Shown here: one piece after another, positions 7,154 to 15,049 of the stretch | Layout: every line of letters starts with the position of its first letter | Numbering within the stretch: position 1 is the stretch's first letter | Origin: Saccharofermentans sp. | GTDB lineage: Bacteria > Bacillota > Clostridia > Saccharofermentanales > Saccharofermentanaceae | Length of the DNA stretch: 32,300 nt | Reading direction: 5' to 3' | Assembly: GCA_024691325.1 (NCBI GenBank) | Contig: JAILNR010000050.1 | Span: 1 to 32,300, forward strand | Program-made: the position numbers and the translations under genes | Notes under the pieces: generated by a model | The model's database searches: none | Seen by the model: only the letters and a program-made list of their open reading frames with translations | Told to the model about the DNA's origin: nothing

Positions 7154-8101
7154 TTACTTGTCCTTCTGGAAGTCTCCGAACGGATCGGAAACGTCTTCTA
7201 TGTCACCGCCTAAGTTCTGAATAGCAGACATCATCTCGTAGAAAAGGTCACGCGTGATGTCCTTCTGGTGACGGTTTATATAATTCTTAAGAAGCGGAAC
7301 CGCACGGTCGTCGCCGTAGTCCGCGAAGCATATAACCGCATATATCTTGTTTGTCATGCCGCGAAAAGCAAGTCTCAAAGCATTATAGATGTCATCAGAC
7401 TTCTTCACCTTGCCGATATTCGTGAGCATAACAACGAGATCCTCACAAGGTCCCTCAAGCCCGTCATCCTTATGTTCCTCAAGCAAAGCAATAATGGCCT
7501 TGGAAGACTCCTCAGGAAATGACTCGATATACTCTGCAATGGAATCGGCAACAAAGCTGTGTGTCTTAGGATAGCTCATGAATCTGTTAAGAACATCGTC
7601 AACAAGGCCCGCATCACGTCTTCCCGCAAGAACCTTAAGGCTTGCCTTAACCTTCTGGAAATCCATCTCAAAAAGAACATCCTCGTCCTTAAGCTCCTCC
7701 TCCGTCCATGCGGAGTCCTTTACCATGTGACGTGCATATTCCTCAACACGTGAGGCATCCTCAACCTTTACAAGAGCATTGATAACGCTCTGGGGCACGC
7801 CGCGGTCGAGTTCGGTGGCACAGAACTCAAGGATCTGTGTCAGCTCATCAAAAGAAAGCCCTGCGAAAAACTCATTCATCGACTTACCGCCAAGCTCTTC
7901 CCTGGGCTCGCTTTCCATCAGTATGCTCTGCTGCTCTGTCTCCTGCATGGCGACACGGTGGAGATACTGCTCGTAAGAGTAATCATCCTCTTCGGGCGGC
8001 TTCTCATCCATCTTATCGGCGAATTCATCTACCTTCTGCTCGAGGATCAACCCTGCAAGCTCATCATATTTTCTAAGGACATCGATTATATTCTGATCCA
8101 T
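7154..8101 (-). CDS. Hypothetical cytoplasmic alpha-helical, possibly HEAT-like repeat protein (315 aa)
   Basis: No named family was recognised. The protein is acidic and predicted almost wholly helical, with recurring helix pairs such as DVLNRFMSYPKTHSFVADSIAEYI, and AVICFADYGDDRAVPLLKNYI near the end. The last of these is typical of HEAT/PBS-lyase-like repeats (residues about 180-300). It has no signal peptide or membrane segment. The ATG at 8101 is used because GGAAAGGG lies just upstream; a longer frame would run into the tRNA-Cys terminator and tRNA. It is the first gene of a two-gene unit with the GH26 enzyme, 2 bases apart, but nothing shows a functional link to mannan use. A scaffold or binding role is the most one can say. 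Confidence 0.8.
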   Translation of the reverse strand: MDQNIIDVLRKYDELAGLILEQKVDEFADKMDEKPPEEDDYSYEQYLHRVAMQETEQQSILMESEPREELGGKSMNEFFAGLSFDELTQILEFCATELDRGVPQSVINALVKVEDASRVEEYARHMVKDSAWTEEELKDEDVLFEMDFQKVKASLKVLAGRRDAGLVDDVLNRFMSYPKTHSFVADSIAEYIESFPEESSKAIIALLEEHKDDGLEGPCEDLVVMLTNIGKVKKSDDIYNALRLAFRGMTNKIYAVICFADYGDDRAVPLLKNYINRHQKDITRDLFYEMMSAIQNLGGDIEDVSDPFGDFQKDK

Positions 8102-8119
8102 TACTTTACCCTTTCCCGT

Positions 8120-8153
8120 AAAAAACAAGCTCCGCAGGTTAACCTGCGGAGCT
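8120..8153 (-). terminator. Terminator of tRNA-Cys
   Basis: A perfect dyad with 11-bp arms AGCTCCGCAGG around TTAA (8128-8153) is followed on the minus strand by TTGTTTTTT. It is 8 bases beyond the tRNA CCA and lies in the leader of the 315-aa gene, so that gene must be transcribed by read-through or from a promoter not obvious here. Confidence 0.85.
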
Positions 8154-8160
8154 GCCGTTT

Positions 8161-8236
8161 GTGGAGGTGCCACCCGGATTTGAACCGGGGAATAAAGGTT
8201 TTGCAGACCTTGGCCTTACCGCTTGGCTATGGCACC
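8161..8236 (-). tRNA. tRNA-Cys (anticodon GCA), CCA encoded
   Basis: The minus strand gives a complete cloverleaf: acceptor GGTGCCA/TGGCACC, D arm GCC/GGC, anticodon arm AAGGT/ACCTT with loop CTGCAAA (anticodon GCA), and T arm CCCGG/CCGGG with loop TTCAAAT. The discriminator is T, followed by encoded CCA (8163-8161). Confidence 0.97.
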
Positions 8237-8259
8237 GCGTTCCTCATTCGTGCTTGCAT

Positions 8260-8289
8260 ATTATGCAAAAGCAAGGGTACTTTTGTCAA
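8260..8289 (-). promoter_or_regulatory. tRNA-Cys promoter
   Basis: On the minus strand TTGACA (8289-8284), an 18-base spacer and CATAAT (8265-8260) lie 23 bases before the tRNA. Its -35 hexamer is the complement of the TTGTCA that could serve the divergent ABC operon. Confidence 0.65.
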
Positions 8290-8309
8290 GTGCTCTTATT
8301 ATATATAAT
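8283..8309 (+). promoter_or_regulatory. Promoter of the ABC exporter operon, leaderless geometry
   Basis: TATAAT at 8304-8309 lies exactly 6 bases before the ATG at 8316, so transcription would begin at or next to the start codon. The -35 is TTGTCA at 8283-8288 with a short 15-base spacer (or TTTTGT at 17). There is no Shine-Dalgarno sequence in the AT-rich bases before the ATG. Confidence 0.6.
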
Positions 8310-8315
8310 AATAAA

Positions 8316-9491
8316 ATGCACGGAATAAGGACGATCATCAAATGGGAAATATCAAGAGTATTCTCCAACTGGCAAAGGGCGGCTGCAGTATTCATCATAC
8401 CCGCTGCCGTTATGATGGCCGCACTTAACATATTTCCTTACCTTATCAACTACATGAGCACAGGATCGGTTACACAAAAGCCAATCATAGTGGCTAATGC
8501 CCCTGATTCTTTCCTTGACTATCTTGATGAGACAAAAGGAAGCACCATCTATACATACGTATTCATGAGTGAAGACGAATTTATCACCTATTGGAAATCG
8601 GGAGATGCTGTAAAAGGAATAGAGAACGGTGATATCACCGTTCTGTTCTATAAAGATGATTCAACTATCTACATCGGCTGTAACGGCAACTCCGCTTTGT
8701 CGATGGAGCGTGCGGACAGTTTCAGAAGTGTTGTTCTCGACCCCTACTGTGACGATCTTGCCGATGATTCAGGTTCGATGCTCGAGATAAATACATTTAA
8801 CCCCATAACGAAGATCCTCGATTACAGGACAGATGCCAATTATCAGGCCTCACGTGTAATCCCCGCCATGCTCGTGCTTCTCATCTACTACTGTGTCTAT
8901 TCAATGATGAGCGATATGTTCGCATCGGAACGGGACCGCGGTTTCTACGACAAGCTTCTGATGACGCCCGTCTCGCCCAAACACATAGTACTCGGAAAGA
9001 TCATCTCATGCACCATACTCGTATCAGGAGCAACCTACATGACTTTCCTGTTCCTGTTCATATCATCATGGCTTAACCGGAGCAACAGTTCGACCTCGCT
9101 TATACCATTCGGCCTTATGCTTTTGCCGGGTCAATTGCTTGCTGTCGCCATAGTTATACCGGTTACGGCTTTCTTATGTGCCACGATATGCCTTAACATC
9201 ATCTTCTCTATAAGAAGAATGAAGGATGTCATCATGAATCTTCAGATGCCGCTCATCTATCTTATGGCGGATCTTTTCTTCCAGATGTTCAGCGGTGATT
9301 CGGGCATACTCGAGTTTCTCATTCCCATACACGGAAGCATCGCACTTATAAAAGCGGTATTCCGGTCAAACTTCGTATCATGGCAGCTTGTATTTGTATT
9401 GATAGCAAGCATCTTACCTTCGATGCTGCTTTTGCACAGAACTTACGTCAAGGAGGGTTATATCTTTGATAAGCGTAAAAAACGTTCATAA
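8316..9491 (+). CDS. ABC-2 type transporter permease (391 aa)
   Basis: This is a NatB-like membrane subunit of an ABC exporter. It has one N-terminal membrane helix (about residues 18-40, WQRAAAVFIIPAAVMMAALNIF), a ~140-residue outside domain, then five to six membrane helices from about residue 180 onward. The cytoplasmic motif ASERDRGFYDKLLMTPVSPKHIVLGK, found before the third helix of ABC-2 permeases, is present. The ATG at 8316 gives the usual N-terminal MHGIRTIIKWEISRVFSNW; the longer frame would extend into the tRNA-Cys gene. No ribosome site is visible. Its 3' end overlaps the ATPase gene by 26 bases. The substrate is unknown; relatives export Na+, antibiotics or peptides. Confidence 0.88.
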   Translation: MHGIRTIIKWEISRVFSNWQRAAAVFIIPAAVMMAALNIFPYLINYMSTGSVTQKPIIVANAPDSFLDYLDETKGSTIYTYVFMSEDEFITYWKSGDAVKGIENGDITVLFYKDDSTIYIGCNGNSALSMERADSFRSVVLDPYCDDLADDSGSMLEINTFNPITKILDYRTDANYQASRVIPAMLVLLIYYCVYSMMSDMFASERDRGFYDKLLMTPVSPKHIVLGKIISCTILVSGATYMTFLFLFISSWLNRSNSSTSLIPFGLMLLPGQLLAVAIVIPVTAFLCATICLNIIFSIRRMKDVIMNLQMPLIYLMADLFFQMFSGDSGILEFLIPIHGSIALIKAVFRSNFVSWQLVFVLIASILPSMLLLHRTYVKEGYIFDKRKKRS

Positions 9492-10200
9492 GAGCTACAC
9501 CAGAAACACCGAGACGATCAAGGGGGTAAGCTTTGAAGTACCCGACGGCGTCATCTTCGGTTTGTTAGGTCCTAACGGAGCCGGCAAGACGACACTCATG
9601 CAAATGATGTCCACATTATTAAGACCCACATCCGGCGTCATTACTATTGACGGACTTAACGCACGCGATAATCTTCTTGAGATACACAGGCGTATCGGTT
9701 ACTTAACAACGGAAGTAAGGCTTGATCCGATGTCAACTCCCGATAAGCTCTGGGACTTCTTTGCAGAGCTTTACGACATCCCGCTTAAAGAATCAATCTC
9801 ACGTAAGGAAGCTATCTTCTATAAGCTCGGTATCACGCCTTTCCGCAACAAAAAGATAATCGAGTTATCGACGGGAATGAAGCAGAAAGCATCCATCGCG
9901 ATCAGCCTCATTCATAACCCTCCGGTAATAATCTTTGATGAGCCTACGAACGGACTTGATATCCTGACGTCAAAACAGGTTACCGATTACCTTCTCGAAC
10001 TTAAAAATGAAGGCCACTCGATAATCCTGTCCACGCACATCTTCTCCGTTGCCGAGAGCCTGTGCGATGAGATAGCCATTCTCGTTGACGGCAGGATAGT
10101 TGCACAAGGGTCTGCCGAAGCATTATCGCAGCAGGCAGGAACAGACACCTTCGAGGAAGCATTCTTCAAGATATATGTGGAGAACCATGTTGAGGAGTAA
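9466..10200 (+). CDS. ABC transporter ATP-binding protein (NatA-like, 244 aa)
   Basis: The ATPase powers the two flanking permeases. Walker A is GPNGAGKT (35-42), the ABC signature is LSTGM (134-138, S-T instead of S-G), Walker B is IIFDEP (155-160), and the switch His is in LSTHIFS near residue 190. The signature S-T-G-M variant is common in exporter ATPases of this class. The start is a TTG at 9466 with AAGGAGG 9 bases upstream, inside the permease gene. The end overlaps the next permease by 14 bases, so the three genes are translated as one coupled unit. Confidence 0.93.
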   Translation: MISVKNVHKSYTRNTETIKGVSFEVPDGVIFGLLGPNGAGKTTLMQMMSTLLRPTSGVITIDGLNARDNLLEIHRRIGYLTTEVRLDPMSTPDKLWDFFAELYDIPLKESISRKEAIFYKLGITPFRNKKIIELSTGMKQKASIAISLIHNPPVIIFDEPTNGLDILTSKQVTDYLLELKNEGHSIILSTHIFSVAESLCDEIAILVDGRIVAQGSAEALSQQAGTDTFEEAFFKIYVENHVEE

Positions 10201-12328
10201 AGGACAGACTATCACAAAGAACCTGTTCAAATTAGGGAACCGTGCAGGCACCCAGGTTTGTCTTACGACTTTTATGCTTGCGTTAGGCTTTATAGGAACA
10301 GTTGGTATCGCGCTTTTCTCCGTTCTGCTCGGTGCATTTGGTTTTAATAAATACACCCATCCCAAGACAAAAGTCGTCATCGTTAACTCCCCGCAGTCTT
10401 ACATTGAATATGAAGACAAATATATAGACACGCAAGGTAATGTTTACCATGAGAATTGTGATGCACCCTATGACTTCCTCAGGATATCCGAGCTTCTTAA
10501 AGAACACAGAGCCGGCATAGCAGTAGTCTTCCCGGAGGACTTCGACCGGATCGTTGCTTCCGGACAGACAGCACAGGTCCTTATGTACTACAGGACCGAC
10601 ACGCTCGACTACAGGGACATGAGCACGAATTTCACCGATATTTACCTTGAAAGCTACAAAAGTTATGTCGGTGCAAGATTCAACATCAATTACGAACCCG
10701 CCAACACATGGGATATCATAAGGGATGACATACCGACTGACGGCAATCTTCCATGGGATGTTAGATTCTCGAAGCAGATGGCAAATACTTTCGTGCCCAT
10801 CCTCATGTTTATAGCTATCCTCTACACCGCTATGGCAATAGGCTCCGAGTCTATATCAGGACAAAAGGAGCGCGGCACTTTCTCACGCATTCTGTTAACC
10901 CCCGTCTCGCGAAAAGATCTTGTAATCGCATTCACACGCGGAGTGTTTACGAGCGCCTTCATACCGGCGGTGTTGATACTTGTTATAACATTCGCCATCC
11001 CCTACTACGCATACGGAAGCGGCGTTGCACCTGCTTTGATGCTCGCATTCAGCCTGACGCTTTTTATCGCTTCACTTACTGTAATGATTTCTATAATGAA
11101 CGATACGGTTACTTCCGCACAGACCGCATTCCTTCCTATTTTCTTCATACTGATAAGCGTTGCGGTTACATGCATCAACGGTGACTCGGAACACGAGGCG
11201 TTCTATTATTTTCTTCCCGTCTATGGCCACTTCTACGGCTTAGGAGATGCATTTAACGGAGTCTCGAAGCTTCCCGCTGCCATCGTTTGTTCGATACTTA
11301 CTGTTCTTTTAAGCATTCTCATGATGGCAGTATCGACCAAGCTTCTCACGCTTGAGAGATTTACTGTATCCATCGCATCTTCCGATGACGCCGGCAAGGC
11401 TCAGGAAGCTCCCGTCTCGAAGATCATTGACGGCATCATCTCTTTCTTTGATGTTATCTTCTATCCGCTTGTTATCCTGTCACTGTTCCAGCTCCTCGCG
11501 ATGATACCTGTGGCAGTTGCATACACATCTGACCCGCTTTACTCCTACTTCATCGCAGATCTGCAGTATGTAAGCGGTATGAAGGATATCATCAGCAAGA
11601 CTATGGATATCATCAACATCTTCATGAGCGATCCGAGATTCCTTGCTCTCATGAGCATAAGCTATATATTCATGATCGTTGCATTCATCATAAGAGCGAA
11701 GGGTTCTTCCAACTTAGGCCTCAAGCCTCAGAACGCGGGAAGAAACTATCTTAAAGGCATTCTGCTTGGTACGGCCATGATGAGCCTTGTCTTCGGTCTG
11801 CTCGTAATAACAGGAAGAGCACGCCCTACAGGCGTCGGGATCAAATCTGATGACATCTGGTTATTCCTGTTCTCGATCCTTATGTGGATACCTCAGGGCG
11901 CAGCTGAAGAAGTCATGTTCAGAGGCTTCATGATACCAAAGCTTAAGAAGACAGTCGGCAATGTGGCCGCAGTTATCATCTCATCGCTTTTGTTCTCCGT
12001 ATTCCACAGCCTTAATGCAGGGTTCTCGGTGCTTGCACTTGTAAACATCTTCCTGATGGCGGTGCTTTTCGCGCTGATATATGAGGCAAGCGGTTCTCTT
12101 ATCATCACATGTGCGGCACACACGATGTGGAACATGCTCCAGGGCAACATCTACGGATTGGCGGTCAGCGGCAACGTGAATATGCCCTCGCTCATCCTTA
12201 CGGATTACACGGGCAGCGCTTTCGGACCCGAGGGCACGGCGGAAGCAACTGCCGTTATCGGGCTGGCGTTACTGATTACTGTGATACTTATTCTGCGTAG
12301 AAAACGTTCTTCCCCGAAGGCGTCGTAA
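10187..12328 (+). CDS. ABC-2 permease fused to a CPBP (CAAX/Abi-type) intramembrane protease domain (713 aa)
   Basis: Residues 1 to about 400 repeat the architecture of the first permease: one helix, an outside domain, then SGQKERGTFSRILLTPVSRKDLV and five further helices. Residues about 430-710 add eight or so helices ending in a CPBP domain. Its three motifs are intact: EEVMFR (E574, E575, R579), H607 in VFHS, and H645 with N649 in HTMWN. CPBP proteins include Rce1 CAAX proteases and bacteriocin-maturation or immunity proteins. Permease-CPBP fusions occur as annotated NatB-type exporters in other bacteria. The ATG at 10187 follows GTGGAG; a longer frame would run far back into the ATPase gene. 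The 3' end overlaps the convergent FecE-like gene by 41 bp. Possible role: export coupled to cleavage of a peptide or lipid-modified substrate (inference). Confidence 0.87.
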   Translation: MLRSKGQTITKNLFKLGNRAGTQVCLTTFMLALGFIGTVGIALFSVLLGAFGFNKYTHPKTKVVIVNSPQSYIEYEDKYIDTQGNVYHENCDAPYDFLRISELLKEHRAGIAVVFPEDFDRIVASGQTAQVLMYYRTDTLDYRDMSTNFTDIYLESYKSYVGARFNINYEPANTWDIIRDDIPTDGNLPWDVRFSKQMANTFVPILMFIAILYTAMAIGSESISGQKERGTFSRILLTPVSRKDLVIAFTRGVFTSAFIPAVLILVITFAIPYYAYGSGVAPALMLAFSLTLFIASLTVMISIMNDTVTSAQTAFLPIFFILISVAVTCINGDSEHEAFYYFLPVYGHFYGLGDAFNGVSKLPAAIVCSILTVLLSILMMAVSTKLLTLERFTVSIASSDDAGKAQEAPVSKIIDGIISFFDVIFYPLVILSLFQLLAMIPVAVAYTSDPLYSYFIADLQYVSGMKDIISKTMDIINIFMSDPRFLALMSISYIFMIVAFIIRAKGSSNLGLKPQNAGRNYLKGILLGTAMMSLVFGLLVITGRARPTGVGIKSDDIWLFLFSILMWIPQGAAEEVMFRGFMIPKLKKTVGNVAAVIISSLLFSVFHSLNAGFSVLALVNIFLMAVLFALIYEASGSLIITCAAHTMWNMLQGNIYGLAVSGNVNMPSLILTDYTGSAFGPEGTAEATAVIGLALLITVILILRRKRSSPKAS

Positions 12329-12986
12329 CACTCTCAAAAACGGTGTCGAAAGTCTGCGACAAAAGCTCCGCGGTAAGTTTGGAAGCTGTATTCCCGATGG
12401 TTCCGTTCTTCATGAGGACGAACTCGTCGCCGTAGGACGCCGCGAGATTTACATCATGCATGACTATAATGAAAGACTTACCCGCGTTCTTCACGAGCTC
12501 GCGCGCAGTATCGAGAATGTGCTTGGAGTGAACGGGATCAAGGTTCGATGCGGGCTCATCCATGATAAACCACGACGCATCCTGGCAGATCGCGCGGGCC
12601 GCCATGCATCTTTGCTTCTCGCCTCCCGAGAGCGTATCGAACAACTGCCCCTGCTTGTCATTAAGTTCCATCTGCAAAAGAGCGTCCTCTATATGCCGGC
12701 TGTCCTCCTCAGTCTCCCCCTGGAAGAACCTGGATTTGTCGTACCGGCCGAGCGCAACCATATCGCGCACGGTAAGCCCGGTATCGCCGGAGATATCCTG
12801 AGGTATGTAAGACAGTTCTCCGCTTCCCGCGTAAAGATTTACAAGAGCTCTGATAATTGTTGTCTTGCCGCAGCCGTTCGGTCCCATCAGCATGGTGATC
12901 TTCCCCGCGCGAAAAATATGCGACACGTTGTCTAAGACTTTAACATCACCGAAGCTCACGCTTAAATTCCTGACCTCAAGATTCAT
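12288..12986 (-). CDS. FecE/FhuC/BtuD-type ABC ATP-binding protein (232 aa)
   Basis: This is the ATPase of a uptake system for an iron complex, haem or corrinoid. Walker A is GPNGCGKTT (35-43), the signature is LSGGEKQR, Walker B is WFIMDEPASNLDP, and the switch region is IVMHDVNLAASYGDEFVLMKNG, as in FhuC/BtuD. It is slightly shorter than the usual ~255 residues but complete. The start overlaps the permease stop by 4 bases (ATGA). Its coding end runs 41 bp into the convergent permease-CPBP gene, with no terminator between, so the two operons may interfere through antisense transcripts. Confidence 0.93.
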   Translation of the reverse strand: MNLEVRNLSVSFGDVKVLDNVSHIFRAGKITMLMGPNGCGKTTIIRALVNLYAGSGELSYIPQDISGDTGLTVRDMVALGRYDKSRFFQGETEEDSRHIEDALLQMELNDKQGQLFDTLSGGEKQRCMAARAICQDASWFIMDEPASNLDPVHSKHILDTARELVKNAGKSFIIVMHDVNLAASYGDEFVLMKNGTIGNTASKLTAELLSQTFDTVFESVTTPSGKNVFYAE

Positions 12987-14035
12987 GAGCTTATCTTCTC
13001 CTTTCCCCTTCTTAAACGACTTCCCATGAGAAGGAAAAGGAAATAAGGTGCGCCTATAAGGCTCGTAACGGCACCTATGGCAAGCTCGCCCGGTGCAACT
13101 ACAGTCTTACATACCGTATCGCACAGAACCATAAATACAGCGCCTGTCATGAAACTCAGGATAAGGCGTCTTCTCATTCTCGTTACCTTGAAGAAAGAGA
13201 CGATATGGGGAATTATAAGTCCAACAAATCCGATAATTCCGGAATTAGCTACGCAGAAAGCAAGAAGACACGAGCATGCTGCCAAAGTTACCGCCAGAGT
13301 GGTCTTCTGGTTAACGCCGAGTGTCAGTGCCGCCTCCTTGCCGAGCTTAAGTATATCCACCCTCGGAGCGATGAAGATAAGAACGGGCATCATGAGTGCG
13401 ACTGCAACTGCGAGAAGTTCCGTCTTATCAGCGGTAGATGCGGAGAAGGTTCCCAGCATCCACATATAAACGCGCTCCATGTCATCCAAGTGAAGAGTCA
13501 TCAATACAGTGATGAGAGCGCTCATTATAGATGAGATGGCGATACCCGCAAGAAGAGTCGAGGATGTATCGTAGTGACCGTTACGCGTTGCTATCGTGAA
13601 CACCAAAAGCCATGTAACAACAGCGCCGATAACGGCACCGATATAAGCGCCCGTGAATGCGCCGAAGAAGATTATGCCGTTAAGACCGGTAACGATGGCA
13701 ATAGCGGCACCCAGAGCCGCTCCCGAGCTTATACCGAGTACCGAAGGATCCGCCATGGGATTTCTGAATACACCCTGCATAATACATCCGACCGATGCAA
13801 GCGCGCCTCCGACCAAAGCCGCCGTTACTGTCCTCGGAATCCTGATTCTCCCGATGATAGTAACCGTGGTTTGGGCAAGTTCCCCGCTTCTTCCCGTTAA
13901 ATACTTGATGACATCACTTAATGATGTACCGGAGCTTCCAAGACAACACGATACCGCCATCACTGCAAAAAGCATGATGGCGGCAACCGTGAACTTGATT
14001 ATAAATCTGTCTGATGGCTTATCAGGCGCCCGCAT
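12983..14035 (-). CDS. FecCD/BtuC family ABC permease (350 aa)
   Basis: This is the membrane channel of the uptake system, with about ten membrane helices. RIRIPRTVTAALVGGALASVGCIMQGVFRNPMADPSVLG is the hallmark of FecCD/BtuC permeases, and GFVGLIIPHIVSFF near residue 270 is the cytoplasmic coupling motif that meets the ATPase. The ATG at 14035 is preferred over a TTG at 14041. Neither has a ribosome site, and both lie inside the end of the binding-protein gene (stop at 14022-14024), so translation is probably coupled to it. A single permease gene means a homodimer. Confidence 0.93.
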   Translation of the reverse strand: MRAPDKPSDRFIIKFTVAAIMLFAVMAVSCCLGSSGTSLSDVIKYLTGRSGELAQTTVTIIGRIRIPRTVTAALVGGALASVGCIMQGVFRNPMADPSVLGISSGAALGAAIAIVTGLNGIIFFGAFTGAYIGAVIGAVVTWLLVFTIATRNGHYDTSSTLLAGIAISSIMSALITVLMTLHLDDMERVYMWMLGTFSASTADKTELLAVAVALMMPVLIFIAPRVDILKLGKEAALTLGVNQKTTLAVTLAACSCLLAFCVANSGIIGFVGLIIPHIVSFFKVTRMRRRLILSFMTGAVFMVLCDTVCKTVVAPGELAIGAVTSLIGAPYFLFLLMGSRLRRGKEKISS

Positions 14036-14981
14036 GAGCAACAGCGTTAGCGTCTAATGCATACTCGTAAAGAGTTCTTACTGCATCAGCATTTCTCGGA
14101 CCTACTCTCTCGAACAGGTTGGGATCAACAGAAAGGACTCTGTTGTTCTGTACTGCTGAAAGCTCAGAGTAAGGCTCAGTTACGAGGAAGTCATCATAGC
14201 CCCATGAAGGAACAAGAATGATGTCAGGATCTGCCTCGAGAAGCTGCTCTGTTGAATAGGACCATCCCTCAACATCAGCTGCAACATTTACGCATCCTGC
14301 AACCTCGATGATGTCGTTTATAAATGTATCGCCGCCGGCTGTGTAATCGCCGTACTCGCCGTAACCCATGCAGTAGTAAACCGTGATGTCATCACCTGCG
14401 ATTGTCTCCTGTGCCTCATCCGCAACCTCTGCGATCTGGTCACTAACATCCATAGCAAGAGCCTCGCCCTCGTCGTGAAGACCAATAACATCAGCAACCG
14501 TCTGAATGTACATAGTAAGACCGTCAAGGGATGACTCATCCTTGATGATAACTACAGTAATGCCTGCATCTGTTAATGCGTTATATGCTTCTTCGCTGAA
14601 GATGGAAGATGCAAGTACAACATCAGGATCCAAAGAAACGATAAGCTCAGTATCGGGAAGGTCGATATTACCTACTTCCTGAACATCATATACTGCTTCC
14701 GGATAATCATCCCAGCTTGATCTTCCTATAAGTTTGTCCTCACCGCCCAGAGCATAAACAATCTCTGTAAGTGCGGGGGATACCGTTACGATAGTCTCGG
14801 GTTCCTCCTCGACTGTTACTACATTGCCGTAAGCATCTTCAAGAGTAAGAGGATATGAGAATGCCTCTTCGGTCTCAGATGCACCGGACTCTTCGGAATT
14901 CGAATCCGACTGTGCGCAGCCACTTATCATAGCTGCTGTTACTGTCATGCTTAAAACAGCTGCCAATAACCTTCTCTTCAT
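14022..14981 (-). CDS. Substrate-binding lipoprotein of the FecB/BtuF type (319 aa)
   Basis: The extracellular binding protein delivers an iron complex, haem or cobalamin to the FecCD-type permease. The signal peptide MKRRLLAAVLSMTVTAAMISGC ends in a lipobox with Cys22, followed by a Ser/Glu-rich linker. The helical-backbone binding-protein fold begins at about residue 45 with YPLTLEDAYGN and contains TIVTVSPALTEIVYALGG and DPDVVLASS, typical of peripla_BP_2 proteins. It is first in the operon with a strong GGAGG site 8 bases before the ATG. No cobalamin riboswitch fits in the 68-bp upstream gap, and no clear Fur box was seen, so the ligand stays open. Confidence 0.93.
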   Translation of the reverse strand: MKRRLLAAVLSMTVTAAMISGCAQSDSNSEESGASETEEAFSYPLTLEDAYGNVVTVEEEPETIVTVSPALTEIVYALGGEDKLIGRSSWDDYPEAVYDVQEVGNIDLPDTELIVSLDPDVVLASSIFSEEAYNALTDAGITVVIIKDESSLDGLTMYIQTVADVIGLHDEGEALAMDVSDQIAEVADEAQETIAGDDITVYYCMGYGEYGDYTAGGDTFINDIIEVAGCVNVAADVEGWSYSTEQLLEADPDIILVPSWGYDDFLVTEPYSELSAVQNNRVLSVDPNLFERVGPRNADAVRTLYEYALDANAVAHAGA

Positions 14982-15037
14982 GACAAAGTCCTCCTTATAG
15001 TATTGTCAAAACGCGATATTATTCGCAATGAGTAGAT

Positions 15038-15048
15038 TATAATATAAT
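15038..15048 (+). promoter_or_regulatory. Overlapping TATAAT boxes before the SNase gene
   Basis: TATAATATAAT contains two -10 hexamers (15038-15043 and 15043-15048). The first lies 6 bases before the ATG at 15050, the same geometry as at 8304-8316. No Shine-Dalgarno and no good -35 are seen. On the other strand this gap must also serve the FecB-like gene, whose -10 is not clear. Confidence 0.5.
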
Positions 15049-15049
15049 T

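Noticed and set aside
8102..8173. N-terminal extension of the helical-repeat-like protein
   Set aside because: It would translate the tRNA-Cys terminator and run into the tRNA gene; the 8101 start has a ribosome site.
13653..14057. Plus-strand ORF opposite the FecCD permease
   Set aside because: It is antisense to a clear transport gene, has no recognisable fold, and its composition simply mirrors the permease codons.
14982..15049. Cobalamin riboswitch or Fur box before the FecB-like gene
   Set aside because: The gap is only 68 bp and I saw neither the riboswitch core nor a GATAATGATAATCATTATC-like site.
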